NCBI GenBank assembly: GCA_950295325.1
Contig: OX485806.1
Span: 18,228,001 to 18,292,000 of the forward strand
DNA: 64,000 bases
Direction: 5' to 3'
Source of the DNA: Polytrichum commune
Lineage: Eukaryota; Streptophyta; Polytrichopsida; Polytrichales; Polytrichaceae
Numbering within the stretch: the stretch's first letter is position 1; every line of letters begins with the position of its first letter. Below the pieces are notes generated by a model. The model searched no databases, was not told the DNA's origin, and saw nothing but the letters and a program-made list of their open reading frames with translations. Shown here one piece after another: positions 1 through 11,740 of this stretch. A program made the translations under genes and the position numbers.

Positions 1-508
1 ACATAAGTGTTATTCATGTAAGTGTTACAAATTGCCAATGCTACCCCCAATAAGTGTCAAAGTGTTAACACCACATAAGTGTTATAAGTTTCCCGGCTTT
101 GAATTGTTAACAAATATTGAGGGTGGATTGTATGCTCATATGCGATTGTTCCCTCTCGGTAATCTCAGTAATATGGTTGAGATGAGGTATATTGCATAAC
201 TTTACTTAAGGTAGATGTGCCCAAATCCAGCATAGCAATAATTTTGATGCCTACATTTTAGTGGTATATGGTCATCAATGGATCTCAAAACAAACATAAA
301 GAAGATAGATCTTCTTTAAAGATCGTCCCGCATGCTCAAAATATGCTAACCATTTTAGGCTCAACAATGAACATGATTGAGGGGGGGACCTATATGACCA
401 CTTTATGAGCATGTGAACCTTCACTTTGATAATGAATAAGATATTCATATGATCTAAAATAGGAGGCAAAGAGTTACGGGCACGATTGAATTTGCTAATC
501 GTCTACAC
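1..508. other. No gene recognised; short ATAAGTGT-like repeats at the left edge
   Basis: The first 100 bases repeat variants of ATAAGTGTTA several times. This may be the end of a MITE that starts outside the window. The rest is AT-rich with no coding pattern. Confidence 0.4.
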
Positions 509-511
509 TAA

Positions 512-2106
512 GGGCCGCTTTACACTACGGTGGAGAAGTGCACCGGTCGGTCAAGAACTTTCGCCCAAGACATGGTTGTTTGAGGCGAGGGATGGTATGC
601 CGGAGAAGATGAAAAGACAATAAAATAATGCCTTAAGAAGTCTTGACCGGCCGTAGTGTAACCACCTAGAGGAGAAGTGTATTGGACAACTTCACCAAGA
701 GGAGAAGTCCACCGGACTACTTCACAAAACGGTCAAAACCGGCCATAGTAGAAACCTTACCCCCTAAATGACCATTGTATTGATATTTAAAAAAATTATA
801 TTGATAAAAAAATAAAATGTACATGGCAATGTTTTAGAACTTCTTTCATGACAATAATTTATTTGAAAATGTTCCACCTCTATAATACATCCAAATTAAG
901 GTAAATAAGTAGGTAACATTATCTTCTTATTAATTTTTAAAGAAATAACATGTTGGTATAGTTCACACTCGTTTATACGACACCCTCAATATTACGACAC
1001 ATTTTTAGAGAACTCTTTATATTTTGGTGTTAATGAAATTATTAGTTCCCAAAAGTTAGATGGGAATTTAGATAAGATGACAGTTGCTAACTTGGGTAGG
1101 CAACACCAAATATATATATATATATATTTATTATTTATTTATTTATTTAATATTTCACAAGAATATTTGTAATTATTTGGAGTTATAAGTTATTACTTCA
1201 TACCATCTATATTGCTTAAAATTATTGTATATATTTTTAAGCTCATATTACTTATGTTTTCGTATTCCCTCAATAGTATGACAACTTTATGTCACTTGTC
1301 ATAGTAATGAGAAGACAACACCTCGATAATACGACTTTTTGTATTTTCCAAAAATGTCATACCAAAGAGGGAGAACAATAGTGCAAAGATTTCTCTTGGG
1401 GCGATCACACCCCCTTACGTTTCATAACCATGTGTGATAAAAGTTTGCTACCCTATATTATATGCAATATATAATTTTGAAAATTATGATATTTTTTCTA
1501 CATATGTATAACCATTGATAATATATATTTTTTGAATTTTTTTGAAATTTGTGAGCATCTTAATTTTTGTAGTAATTTTTTAGTTCAATTTTGCATCATT
1601 CTAGTTAGCAACGGTATGCTTTATAAAATTTATCAAAAAATCAAAAAAATTGGTTATTATTTTTTACTATGTAATATATACCGTGTATATCTACTCATGA
1701 AAAACAATTGATAAAATTTTGACCCATATTGGTGATGCTTTATGTAGAAAGTAGATTTTATTTATCGCATGTGGTGTTCTACTTGACAATGGAGTGCACC
1801 CCCGAGAGATTTCTTTAAGGAAGAAATATTTTATTGAAGTTGGAGTTCTCCGGAGGCCAAGTTTGTTGTCCGAGGCTTTGAGGTTGCCCAAGAAACTTGA
1901 CCTCCGGAGAACTCCCCTTGGAAAAAGTGTTGTCACGTTGCCAACCATGTCATTATTTCATTCATGTACAAAGTTCTCCACCAAAGGACTCTTGGCCGTA
2001 GTGTAAACCACCACCGAACAAGAGTGTCACTCTCGGCCAATCAAATTTCAGAATTCCCCTAGAATTCTTGACCGGAGGACTTCTCCACCGTAGTGTAAAG
2101 CAGCCT
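512..2106. mobile_element. Non-autonomous TIR transposon, 1.6 kb, PIF/Harbinger-like
   Basis: The left end reads GGGCCGCTTTACACTACGG and the right end, read inverted, AGGCTGCTTTACACTACGG. The match continues through GTGGAGAAGT, about 30 bp of TIR. A TAA flanks each side (509-511 and 2107-2109), the 3-bp TWA-type duplication expected of PIF/Harbinger elements. Sub-terminal stretches (600-770 and 1980-2090) repeat CTTCWCC- and CCGG-rich motifs. The AT-rich middle has no transposase. The only open frames there are short and unlike known proteins, so it probably depended on a transposase in trans. Confidence 0.8.
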
Positions 2107-2295
2107 TAATTGCATGTTTCAAAATCCTGATAGAAAGTGGATGCAGAGAGAAATGTCTCCAAATAACACACACTTCTACCTAAATGGAGTTTTCAAGGAG
2201 GGCCAAACTTGGCAGTCGCTCACTTGCAGGAGCACTTGTGCATGCAAATGGTAGCTTACCTTAAGGTAGGAAAACCGAAAATGGTGAATGACAAC

Positions 2296-2690
2296 TAGAG
2301 TAGAGGTGCCTATAACTGATCACTTAAGAGATTATGTGTCAAATATGGAGAAGTATAAGGCGGTGCAAGTTTTTCCTATGTAGGAAGATAGAAATTAGGA
2401 GGGTTGTAAATTTTTTGGTATTTTATTTCTTAAATTGAAATTATTGTGAATTTTTGAGGTCAAAAGTTGGCCCGAACATATTACCAATGTCTATTGTTTG
2501 TCAAAACTGTTCATTTTAGCCGCTCATTCCTCCTCACTTTTAGCACTCAAACCAGGGTCATGTGTCATGACACTACTGTATCTTACCTATTTAAGATGTA
2601 ATCCCAGCTTGATCAAAATTTAAGCCCAACATGATCAAAAGTATGGCACCCTATATGAGGTCATGATTGGGAATAGATGCCTCTACTCTA
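2296..2690. mobile_element. MITE with TAGAGTAGAGG ends
   Basis: The ends are TAGAGTAGAGGTGCC and, inverted, TAGAGTAGAGGCATC. A related copy lies inverted at 52801-53167, sharing the blocks around AGTGATCACTTAAGAGATT and the GACACATGTCAT region. About 395 bp, non-coding. The class cannot be assigned without target-site data. Confidence 0.65.
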
Positions 2691-3015
2691 TTGGTGCACT
2701 AGACTAGGGATAGAATGATTATTGTGTGGACCCAAAATGGCTAATTATGAAAGTGGTGGCCCAAAAAGGATGTAGTGATAGGTGGGATGTAATGATTGGC
2801 CAGATAAGTGTTGCTTTACACCACTTCTGATCATTTTTTTTTTGTTTTTTTTTGTTTTGGAGAGAGAAGGCCAACCCAGCCAACGCCTTGCCGATCACTT
2901 TTGGGTGCCATTGAGTGCCATTTGGGCACACAAATGTTTTGTGTGATCAAATGTATACGAAGTAGGATATTTTGATGCCCAAATTAAGGAGACTCTATTG
3001 TACAAGTAGGGGGTT
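2691..3015. repeat. Dispersed repeat, copy 1 (second copy 10912-11132)
   Basis: It opens TTGGTGCACTAGACTAGGG and shares long blocks with 10912-11132: a GTGTGGACCCA block, AAAGTGGTGGCCCAAA, the block ending TTTACACCACTT, and CTTTTGGGTGCCATTGAG. Copy 1 has an extra T-rich insertion near 2828-2880. Both copies directly follow a MITE. Confidence 0.6.
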
Positions 3016-3469
3016 TGACTTATTTGCCTCTTTGGGAAAATGTAACTAAACATTTACATGGAATAAAACTATGAAACAACTTGCATTCCTCATAATTTCC
3101 TCTACTCCATATTTGAAAAATATTGCACAAATTTCAAGCCATATTTTTTTGGCCAAGTCATCTTATTTTCACCATTTTCTTGTACATCTACCTCAAAGTT
3201 GTGGATGGAGCACTTTTATGGGGGCCTCCACTAGTAGCAAGTCCCTAGTACCTAAGGTAATTAGAGCCTCTCCACCAGCCTTCCCAAGTTGGTGGGTAAT
3301 GGCATGCCATGTTTAAAGTGTCTGGGACCACCAAAGGTGGATCCCCTTGAAGGCCTACCAACAACATAAGAGGCGAGAGGGCGGGCACTCCGCCAAATTG
3401 GCCTTGATTTCCATGCTTAACTTTCCCCCACTACCAATCAAAAGAAATGAATTTAGGTATGTCAAGGTC

Positions 3470-4290
3470 GCATGATGTGAACGTCGTTGTGGGTGGGCCG
3501 AAGCATTACGGATTGAAGGGAAAGAATTTCCTGCCTGGAATGGAAGACCGATGTTACATGAGTTTTATGTATGTCTTAACCAATGTGCAGTGAGGGATAG
3601 GGCAAACTAAAAAGCATTTTGGATAGTTGTGGCTACGCATTATGAAAAAAACAAGCATGCATCAGGTTGGAAAGACCTTCTAGGAGTTTCAAAAACCAAA
3701 TGGGGTGATTTGAGGGTGAGCATCACCATGTTTGTCGGTTGCTATGAGCATGTCAAGGCTTGGACAAGAGTGGGCGAACAAATGATGACATCATTGTTGA
3801 TGTTTTGTAGTTCTTTTTCGAAAGGTTGCAAAACCCTTAGCATACAAACATTGTTGGCTCCTCTTCCAATATCACCTATAGTTTGTAGCCATCCTCAGGG
3901 TCATGGAATCAAAATGCAAGGTGTGATGTGTGGATGCATCCAACCTACCCATTGACATGATAGAGAGCAACACTCAAATTGGACAACAACAACCTCAAAT
4001 GAACATTAGCCTTGATAGGCCATTAGGAAGCAATTTAGCTAAGTGAAATCACAAAGACGTCAAGGTAAAGGAACCAACTATATGAAAAAAAGGTTGAGGA
4101 GATTGCCCAACAAAATGCCTTTGGCCTCTTCATATTGGAGGAATCCCTCATAACATGTAGTGTAGCATGGCAATGGATCGTTCTCCACCAAGAGCAAAAG
4201 CTCAAATGGTTGGAGAAAGACATGGCAGCACATGAAAATGCCGAAAGGGTGGCTATGCAGGAGGTTGTTGCTCTGATTGTTGGTATGTGT
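3470..4290 (+). pseudogene. Decayed PIF/Harbinger ORF1-type (trihelix/MYB-like) gene
   Basis: Around 3690-3760 the frame reads KWGDLRVSITMFVGCYEH, fitting the 'W..+...V.KF.GCY' core of the trihelix/MYB-like DNA-binding protein that accompanies PIF/Harbinger transposases. In another frame HCWLLFQY follows at about 3850, as expected for the 'HCW..L...PKW' block, so at least one frameshift separates them. Near 4000-4030 ISLDRPLGSN.AK matches the conserved 'RPxGxKxAK' signature, and the downstream stretch to 4290 is helix-rich, as the C-terminal domain would be. Stops interrupt all parts. It points towards the minus-strand Harbinger transposase relic at 5753-6236, so the two may be the convergent genes of one element. 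Confidence 0.6.
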
Positions 4291-5750
4291 GTATCTACAT
4301 ACTGACTTTCCTTGGATGCACAACTGCACCCAGTGGTACCGCCTCAAATCCCCATTATCTTTTGCTACACTTGCATCCAAACTTGAACAAGGCCAATGAT
4401 GATTTGTCCGACAACAAAGATCTCAAGGTTGAAAACAAGGAGGGGTTTAACTAAGAGGCAACCCATTGCCAACATTACCGGCAACCTAATCCCAACCTCT
4501 ACATGTATGCAACAAGCTCTTGCGCAAGCCAGGACAAACGAAGAGAAATGGGAGTGGTATGAAAGTCACCTCAATATTTCTTTGCAAAGGATTGAAATCA
4601 TGATTAGGTGATGGTTGAAATCCAAGGGTTAGATTTGGATGCAACTCCTCCTTTGCAATGTTGCCACACTAGTGATTATCCCAACCCAAACTTTGTTTTC
4701 CTTGCTGCATCACATGAAGTCTTGTGGAATAAAACCATATCTTCCAACTATGCCTCCAAGATTTTGTTTGTTGCCATTCCCCCCTCCAACGCTATCCCTC
4801 CCCCCATTGGTAGTCATTGCACAACCCTGTCTTGGGCACCTCAAGCTAGTTGGTTGCATGGTGTCATAGTGATTTAGGTTTTAGGGATTGTATTCATTTT
4901 TTAGCATCAAGAGTCGATGCATGAGTGCATGTGCCCACGGAAAACATTCTACCTTTCAATAAATGCCTCAGTTTGTTTACTTCTTGTCTCATTTTTTCTT
5001 GGTCTCCTTCATGTTGCCTCATCAATTTGTTTGCATGCATGGGTTTAGGTTTTTATTTTTTTATTTTTTTATTTTTTAGATTGGCTACTAGCTTGCAACT
5101 TGTAGCTTGCAACTAACACCTTCTAGGATTGTTTGCAATTGTGGCTTGGTTGGTTGTAACCTTGAAGAATTGGTTTCTTGCTCCAACAAGGTATATCATG
5201 TTGGTATATATCATATGTTGAATCGCAATGTTAGCATTTTGAGATATGATTTCCAGTTGAGCATCCTTGCGCACTTGAACAGGTTGTATCCACCACAATT
5301 TCCTTGAAATTTGAAAGTTAAGTCTAAATTTCTTTAAAAACAATACACTTTGCATTTACATTACACTATATCAACTAAAAATTGCCAATGACAACATGAA
5401 ACAATAAAGGTTGGTAGGATCACAAGCATAAGCAAGCATTACCACTGCATTAACATTGCATAAACAATGCTTCAACAAGTAGCCCACATCCACAAGCATT
5501 TGGCCACACAAAAATTTAATAAAACCACATAGAATTTTCAAGAAACCCACCCATAATTTTAATAAAACCACAAAATATTTCGATAAAAGCAACCAATTTT
5601 TGAAAGAAATTAGCATAGTGCAATACATGAAGTGGGTGATCCCAAGAGATATACACAAATGCGTATGGTCAGTAGCAATTTGACCCTTTACGTTCCCATA
5701 GGTGTTGTACAAGATCGTCGTGCAGGTTGTAGTATGTATTGGTGTCCTCA
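4291..5750. other. No gene recognised
   Basis: Open frames here are short and overlap on both strands, without family resemblance. There are T-rich runs near 5050-5080. It may be the interior of the Harbinger element flanked by the relics at 3470-4290 and 5753-6236. Confidence 0.4.
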
Positions 5751-5752
5751 AT

Positions 5753-6236
5753 TAGGGCAATTCTTGAGTTAAATATGCAAAGTTGAAACCTTTCCGTGGC
5801 CCCGCAGAGGATGAGGATGCAACTTGTGGTGTACAAATTTCCAAGTGTTTGCCTCTTTCATCCTCCATATTCATATTATGGATTATAATGCATACATACA
5901 TATCATTAGCAATGCCTGCCATATTCCACATAGCCTCCATAACTCCAAAACATCGCTCAACATCCTTGCATGCATATTTTTTTGCTCCGAAGAATTTGAA
6001 TTCTATATGGTCTTCGGGGTCATGAAGGGATTGCACGAAGCAACTCCACTCAGGGTAAATGTTGCTGGCAAGGAGGTAATATTTTTCATATTTACCCGGA
6101 AGTCAATATTACTAGCATTGCCCTCTACTAGCTTGTGGATGAGGGGCCTACAATCCACTACATTCAAGTCGTTGTTGCCACCCAGGAGGCCGAATAATGC
6201 TTGCCATGCCCATAAACTTTGATCACATATTGCTTC
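5753..6236 (-). pseudogene. PIF/Harbinger transposase, C-terminal part, decayed
   Basis: The minus strand reads NNDLNVVDCRPLIHKLVEG (about 6190-6140), then in a shifted frame IYPEWSCFVQSLHDP, then the open stretch 6036-5752 with KDVERCFGVMEA and CIIIHNMNMEDERG. These match the conserved end of Harbinger DDE nucleases, where 'RKDVERAFGVLQ' contains the catalytic glutamate and 'CIILHNMIVEDER' closes the domain. At least one frameshift lies near 6080-6140 and the first half of the nuclease is not visible. Together with the ORF1-type relic at 3470-4290 this looks like an old Harbinger element, and a candidate relative of the source of the TAA-flanked MITEs nearby. Confidence 0.82.
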
Positions 6237-6239
6237 TAG

Positions 6240-8080
6240 AATTATACTTTTTTTAATCTTTATGTTGAAAGGTCCACTCTAATGCAACTGGACATATTTT
6301 CCATATCCAATACATATAGTCTATAAAACCAAACATACTTGGCCAATCTCGGTCCAGGTTGATCTCCATGTTTCACAATATCATCTTGTGAATGACCCAA
6401 CAAATAAAATACAAGAAAAAGATTTGTCTCACCCCCCCCCCCCGGCACCATCTCAACATCGCCTTGGGCTAGTGTTCTCATTACAAATTCCTCAATCTCG
6501 TTGTCCCCTAGATTCTCTTGAATTGTTTGGTTATACCTTTTTTAACAATCTGACATTGGAGAGTCCAATAAAGAAATTGAATTGGTTTTCTAAAAATGTG
6601 AAAGGAAAGTGAGAGGATTAACACATTAAAAAAACCAACAAAGAGAATATTAAGAATAATTCCTAAAACGGACATGAAAGAAAGGGAGACCTATTTAAGT
6701 GATCTCGAACAAAAGAGAGTGAGGGTTACCCTAAAAGAAGAGAGAGAGGGTTGCACTATTGAATGAAAAGGAGAGAGGATGGAAGGCTAAACCCAAAACT
6801 ACTACAAAAATCATATAAGGCTTGAAGTGACATACACGCATCATGTGTTCCAATTTATAGGGTAGAACTTGTGTGAAGGCGTACTACACTATGTTGGTTG
6901 TACACATTAGATATTTAGGTAATTGCATGTGGCAACTTTTTATTTCAATATCCAAGTTTGTCGTTGGAATCCTAGATGGCCTAAACATGTGGCTCAAAAG
7001 AGTTCCATTGGTATCCCATGTAATTATTGCTAGACAAAAATGGATGAGACAATAAGATGAATCAAAGTAAGGTTTTGCATGTATTATGGTGTTAACGAAT
7101 ATTAGTTGAGTTAAGACAAGAACATAGACAAAGTAGCCCACTCCCCGTGATGTGTGAGCCGAGGTGCACATTGGCACAAATGCACATGTAAAACAAACAA
7201 TTGCCACCCCCAATAATTTGTGATTACTTTACAATACATAAAGTGCATCATGAATGTGAAGAATACATCAATAGGTACTAGCATATCGAAAATGGGTCAA
7301 ATGGTTGCACCTTGGCCAGTCAACTAACCTATGAAGTAGTTGCCCCAGGACCCAAGCCGGACACCCCATCCCAATTATTTTAATTTTAAACTTTGTGGTA
7401 TTGTACCCTCTCTTGGGGATACTCTTAGTAGGTCCTAAATGGGCCTCGTATAGCTCTGCACCCTCTTCTTGAAAGGAATGAAACACACAATAGTGCAATA
7501 TGATTAGCAAATCCAAATCAAGCCCATATTCCATTTTCCTCGTAATTTATGAAGCTCGTATTAATATCATATTTATTGTGAAAGATAAGATTCACTTCAT
7601 TAGGAAATGATCATGGAGACCTTATGTTGATTGTTGAGTTCAAAATGGATACTACATTTGGAGTATGTAGTCCAATCCATTTCAAAGACACATTTTTTGA
7701 TATCCATTCTTAGATTCACACCTAACGATGAACCATCATATTTGAGTGTCCATGTAAGATGAATAATCAAAGTAGGTCGAGGGTTAATTCATACCACTTG
7801 ATCTCCATTAGACTAATTTGAGGTCTTCGATTTCAATTTCGGAGTCAATTCATCTACATTTTATTTTATAAAGGAATATATGTTTAGGTTATTGTGTTCT
7901 TAATTTCCAAACATTGAGTTACACATCATGATGTTGTAGACACATTACATAAGTCAGATCTCATATTTGAATTTGGAGAATTAGCAGCACTCATTCCTTT
8001 TTGCACTAATCTCGATGCCAATGTTGAGCCATCCTCCCACTGGTTGACCATAAGGTAGGAGAAACCGAACACAATGAATG
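6240..8080. other. No gene recognised
   Basis: AT-rich, with a C-run near 6432 and GA-rich tracts at 6690-6780. Open frames up to 109 codons occur on both strands without recognisable motifs. Confidence 0.4.
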
Positions 8081-8083
8081 ACC

Positions 8084-8253
8084 CCTACACTAAATATGAT
8101 ATTAAGTGTTTGATACACTAAATACAAACGCATACACTAATTATCACTAACCCCATGAAAGTAAGTAACACTAAATGTAAACTCAAACACTAACTATCAA
8201 CTATGGTAATATGTGGAAGTTACATGCACAAATTTAGTGGTAGTAAGGATATG
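8084..8253 (+). mobile_element. Left half of a split ACTAAATATGATATTTAGTG-family MITE
   Basis: It starts CTACACTAAATATGATATT and follows, in order, the inverted sequence of the intact 325-bp element at 23954-24278, up to the block AAGGATATGAAAAA. The rest of that element resumes at 10556, in the same orientation. Confidence 0.7.
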
Positions 8254-8510
8254 AAAAAAAAATCCCACCGGATCCACCTCACATCTCAATGACGTCTAGC
8301 TAAAATCTCACTTCTAAGTTAACCCCCACCATTGCTCCATACCTTTCACCAATTAAAACAATTAAAATGCCTCCCATGCCTCCTCCTCTCAACCACAAAA
8401 GCATCTCGAACTCTTCAATTCCACGCGAAGACAGATAGAGACACACACACCAACACACGTCATCTACACTGCCGCTATTAGCCTTTGAATGACTACGTTG
8501 AGACAATTTA

Positions 8511-9013
8511 GGGCCACTTCACACATGAGCCAAGAGCCGTGACCATGAAATTGTGACAACCCAAAAGAACGTGTCCAAAGGCTGTCCCAAGACCACCTCC
8601 AAAATCATGCAGTGTGGTCACAGGCCCTCAAGTGTAGTGTGAAGTCATATGTGATCGGGCCCTCAACCAAATGCTATTTCAATGCATTTTTATTCATGCG
8701 GGTCCTCACACATGATAAAGTAGAAGAAACCAACAGTTGTGAGCGTTCGGAGTGCCATGGTCTCCCGGTTTTGTGTTAGGTCTACCTCCAAGAGGTGGTT
8801 TTTGAAAATAGTCCAAGTGACCGTGAACCATGATCCATTTGATGCCACGTAGGAATCCATGTGAACTTTACATCCATCTTGCATTCACATACTCCGTTGG
8901 TCCCTCAAGCGTGGTGTGAAGTCGCGAACTTGGACCGGCTCCGCCTTTTCCACCAATGAGAGTGCTTGGAGTGAAATGGTCACGGGCTCTCAGTCTCGTG
9001 TGTGAAGTGGCCC
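8511..9013. mobile_element. 503-bp MITE, family M1 (copies at 21548 and 22069)
   Basis: The ends are GGGCCACTTCACACATGAG and, inverted, GGGCCACTTCACACACGAG. TTA flanks both sides (8508-8510 and 9014-9016). It is inverted relative to the two copies at 21548-22050 and 22069-22565, which share the interior (lightly diverged GTGTTGGG, CTACCTCCAAGAGGTGG and CTTGCATTCACAT blocks). The short TWA duplication and GGGCC ends suit a PIF/Harbinger-mobilised MITE. Confidence 0.85.
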
Positions 9014-9639
9014 TTATATCTACAATGCACACTGCATGCACATCTAAGAATCAAGGAGAAAGTCGAAAGGGGTTCAAAAATAGAGACAGCAACCCAAGAA
9101 AGCAGGATCCCCTGAAGGTTGACTGCTTGAATGTCGGAACGCGAAGGTTGAAGCCCAATCTTAGCTAACGACTATATTCGGCAAACGTATGCTCGATGTC
9201 ACTCGGCTTAGAGAGAGAACGTGCAAAACGAAAAGGAAATTTGAAGCTTTTAAACGTGATGTCTCCTCCTTTACGCCAAAGCGGCTTGGAACCGGGGTGA
9301 TTGAACAAAGCGAGATGAGCAGCTTCTCCGCGGTGGCCATGCTCCAGGGTTTCGACAACACTTGGGGTGATAGGAATGTTCTTTGTAGGAGACACGATTT
9401 GCATATGAAGTGGAGCTGGAAAAGGCAATGTAGTTAGGTGGGCAAGCCCCTTTGTGGGTTGTTTTGGTGGCTTGGGGGTTGTCTGTCCTTGGCCGGTGGG
9501 GTGGGGTGGGTCCTTGACTTGGTGGGTCCGGGGAGTTGTCCTTGGTGGGGTCGGTTCTTTCATTTCTCCTTACATGGCAGTGTTTCGCGTCCGAGGGGTC
9601 CCGCCTCCCCTTAGTGGGGGCGCGTTTTCTTGTTTTTAA

Positions 9640-9705
9640 TTCATTTGGCGTTGGCTGGGTTGGCCTTCTGACTCAATAAATAAATAAGTAAATAAACAAG
9701 AAAAC
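9640..9705 (+). repeat. LINE/SINE-type 3' tail
   Basis: The block GGCGTTGGCTGGGTTGGCC is followed by TTCTGACTCAA and a run of (TAAA) units to about 9695. A closely similar block followed by an A-rich tail lies at 54815-54945. A shared 3' end running into A-rich repeats is the mark of retroposition by a LINE or SINE. The element's body upstream (9060-9640) is GC-richer, but I cannot identify a protein in it. Confidence 0.5.
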
Positions 9706-10313
9706 GGTAGAACCGTGAGGCTCTGTTCTTTATTATGAAAGACTACAATTGTAGTAACTGTTGTCCACTTTGCTCATGCCAATTCATGGCTATTCACTAT
9801 ACCAAACCTTTCTTGGATTTTGTGCACCTTCTTCTCAAATACGGGTCAAGGATTGAAGCTACTCATTTATCACCCGAATTTTTTAAATAAATAATCAAGA
9901 ACTACCGAAATAACTATAGTTAACTAGATTTCTTTCAATGCATTTTAGGGAGCACTTATATATAAACTATAGTTAACATCCACATTAAATAAAGTGGACC
10001 AAAAATAACAAGAACAAGTAACGTCCAAGTGTGAACACAAAGTGGCTAGGAAATTTGCTCTTGAAACGAAGAAGTTGATGCATAGTCTTTGTTCTACAGA
10101 CAGAGCCAATAAAGAAGAAGAAGAAACGTGATGTCTCCATACGATCAACCTCCCAGCCCAAGTATGAGCATTTCTTCCAGATTCGCTATAGAAATCTCCA
10201 GGAATTGAGGACAATCCGCTATATATGTGCTCGCTTGTAGTTCATGTAAAGAAAGATACAATCAAGGAATACCATTCATTCATGCTATGAGTCTGTGCAA
10301 ACGAGGCACCTAC

Positions 10314-10553
10314 CTTCAAGCGAACCTGCCTTGCAAATCCACCCGAACCAAGCCCATGGTCTCCAATTTCTTCCACCGGTTGGTTTAGTAACAAGATAGA
10401 TCCCGAGCTAGCGAGCAAGCGAAGATGGCGTTGCAATGGTGATCCTTGAGGAAGATCGTGAGGGTTTTGGTTGAATGGGAGCTTAAGGAAGTGAGGAGGA
10501 AGGGAAGAGAGAGAGAGAGAGGTTCTTGAAGCGATCAATGAAGAGTGTTTCAC
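10314..10553 (-). pseudogene. Possible captured exon fragment
   Basis: An open stretch of about 80 codons on the minus strand begins at the insertion junction without an ATG in frame and ends at a good splice donor (AAG then GTAGGTGCC). It is rich in Ser, Leu and Pro, like an organelle transit peptide region, and GC-richer than its surroundings. It could be part of a host exon carried in by the inserted block at 8254-10555. No family is recognised. Confidence 0.22.
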
Positions 10554-10555
10554 AT

Positions 10556-10696
10556 GAAAGGAGGTGGCAGTAGGGAAGGTGGCAACGCATTTATGTCTAC
10601 CACTAATTTGTCAAAGAAGTGAAGATTAGTGTTGAGGAGGGTAGGGTGGTAACAACACTAAATGTAATCGAACGTTGCATAACATATTTAGTGTAC
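10556..10696 (+). mobile_element. Right half of the split MITE
   Basis: From GGAGGTGGCAGTAGGGAAGG onward it follows the second half of the inverted 23954-24278 element: ATTTATGTCTA, GAAGATTAGTGTTGAG, GTAGGGTGGTAACAACACT, then TTTAGTGTA at the end. Order and orientation match the left half at 8084-8253. Confidence 0.7.
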
Positions 10697-10911
10697 TTAT
10701 GTTGTCTAATTAGTGTGGGTTACCATTTGGAGTAATGTGTTGCTATAACTTTTCTTACTAAGTGTCACTCCTTACCCAACTAATATAGGTAGTTAGCATG
10801 CCCACCAAAGATTATGATAGAGCTTAGTTGGTAAAAGTGATTATGTCAATAGAAAGTTACATCAACACGTAACTCAGATTGGTAACCCACACTAATTAGA
10901 CAAAATAATGT
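10697..10911. mobile_element. Small MITE, family M3 (copy at 47622-47848)
   Basis: The ends carry TAATTAGTGTGGGTTACCA and, at the other side, TGGTAACCCACACTAATTA, so the TIR is longer than 20 bp. It is about 215 bp, AT-rich and non-coding. The copy at 47622-47848 shares the ends and the middle block around TTGCTATAA. Confidence 0.7.
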
Positions 10912-11132
10912 ATTGGTGCACTAGAATAGGGGTAGAATGATTCTTGTGTGGACCCATAATAGTTGATTGCAAAAGTGGTGGCCCAAAGAGGTTGCAGTGA
11001 TTGGCCGGATAGGTGTTGTTTCACACCACTTGCGATCACTTTTGGGTGCCATTGAGTTAACCATTTTGTGTGCATTTGTATGGAAAGTGCCATATTTTGA
11101 TGCTCAAATTAGGGAGATTCTAGTGTAAAAAT
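10912..11132. repeat. Dispersed repeat, copy 2 (see 2691-3015)
   Basis: Same orientation and block order as 2691-3015, without the T-rich insertion of that copy. It directly follows the MITE at 10697-10911. Confidence 0.6.
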
Positions 11133-11147
11133 AGAGGTGTTGACTTA

Positions 11148-11740
11148 CTAGGTGAAACAATACTCCTCCCACATGTATATTGTGTAAGCCAAATTTTCAA
11201 TAGGAACTTCAGCTATTAGGTTGTAGTGCATGTAATTTGTGTATGTTGGGTTGGGTTGCTTGATGCAAGCGCATATGTTTTAGAACAACAAAAGCTATTA
11301 GGTAAAACCTAAAATTTGCAACCACTAGAGTGTGCTATAATTTAAGTCTCCTACAACATTTAAATAATGATAGGTGTTATGTATAACAATTGGGTACATT
11401 CAAATCAAGACATGCACATAATACCACCCCCAAAAAAAAATTTAATTAATTAAACTCTCTTAAGGCATATGTATATCACAACACATATCAGTTTTCCTCC
11501 TAAATAACCTACCACATGTGCATGTGCATAGTTCATTGTTTTTAAGAGAAAGGCCATAATCTTGATTGTTTTGAAAGATTATGGAATCCTCCCTATGTGG
11601 CTACACTATAATACAATCACCAACATGGAGTGACATGGTATTATGTTTTAATTTCTTATATTGTATTGTGTACATGCAAATTAATTTTTTTTAAATAAAA
11701 TAAAATAAATTGCAACAACAATTACATGTGTTTTTGGGTG
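11148..11740. repeat. 600-bp dispersed repeat, copy 1 (copy 2 at 27770-28340)
   Basis: Shared blocks include TGTAAGCCAAATTTT, TTGGGTTG with GATGCAAGCGCATATGTT, CTAAAATTTGCAACMACTAG, GTATAACAATTGGGT, a GGAATCCTCCCT-like block with GAGTGACATGGTATT, and TTACATGTGTTNTTGGGTGAT. No coding potential is seen in either copy. Confidence 0.6.

Larger units (their letters stand above)
8254..10555. other. 2.3-kb block inserted into a MITE
   Basis: The two halves of one MITE flank this block. The left junction ends ATGAAAAAAA and the right junction CATGAAA, so ATGAAA may be a target duplication. Inside are a complete 503-bp MITE (8511-9013), a GC-richer stretch with a LINE/SINE-like 3' tail near 9640-9705, repeats of ACTATAGTTAAC (9907-9980, copy at 50076-50175), and an exon-like stretch on the minus strand (10314-10553). 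No transposase is present. Confidence 0.5.

Noticed and set aside
7268-7534. 88-codon frame and similar 60-110-codon frames across 6.2-8.0, 48.4 and 57.2 kb
   Set aside because: Length is as expected by chance in such DNA. There are no motifs, no splice sites in phase and no repeats of the frame elsewhere.
10242-10553. A complete 103-codon gene on the minus strand
   Set aside because: There is no ATG at the frame's start, which falls on an insertion junction. At best it is an exon fragment, listed with low confidence.
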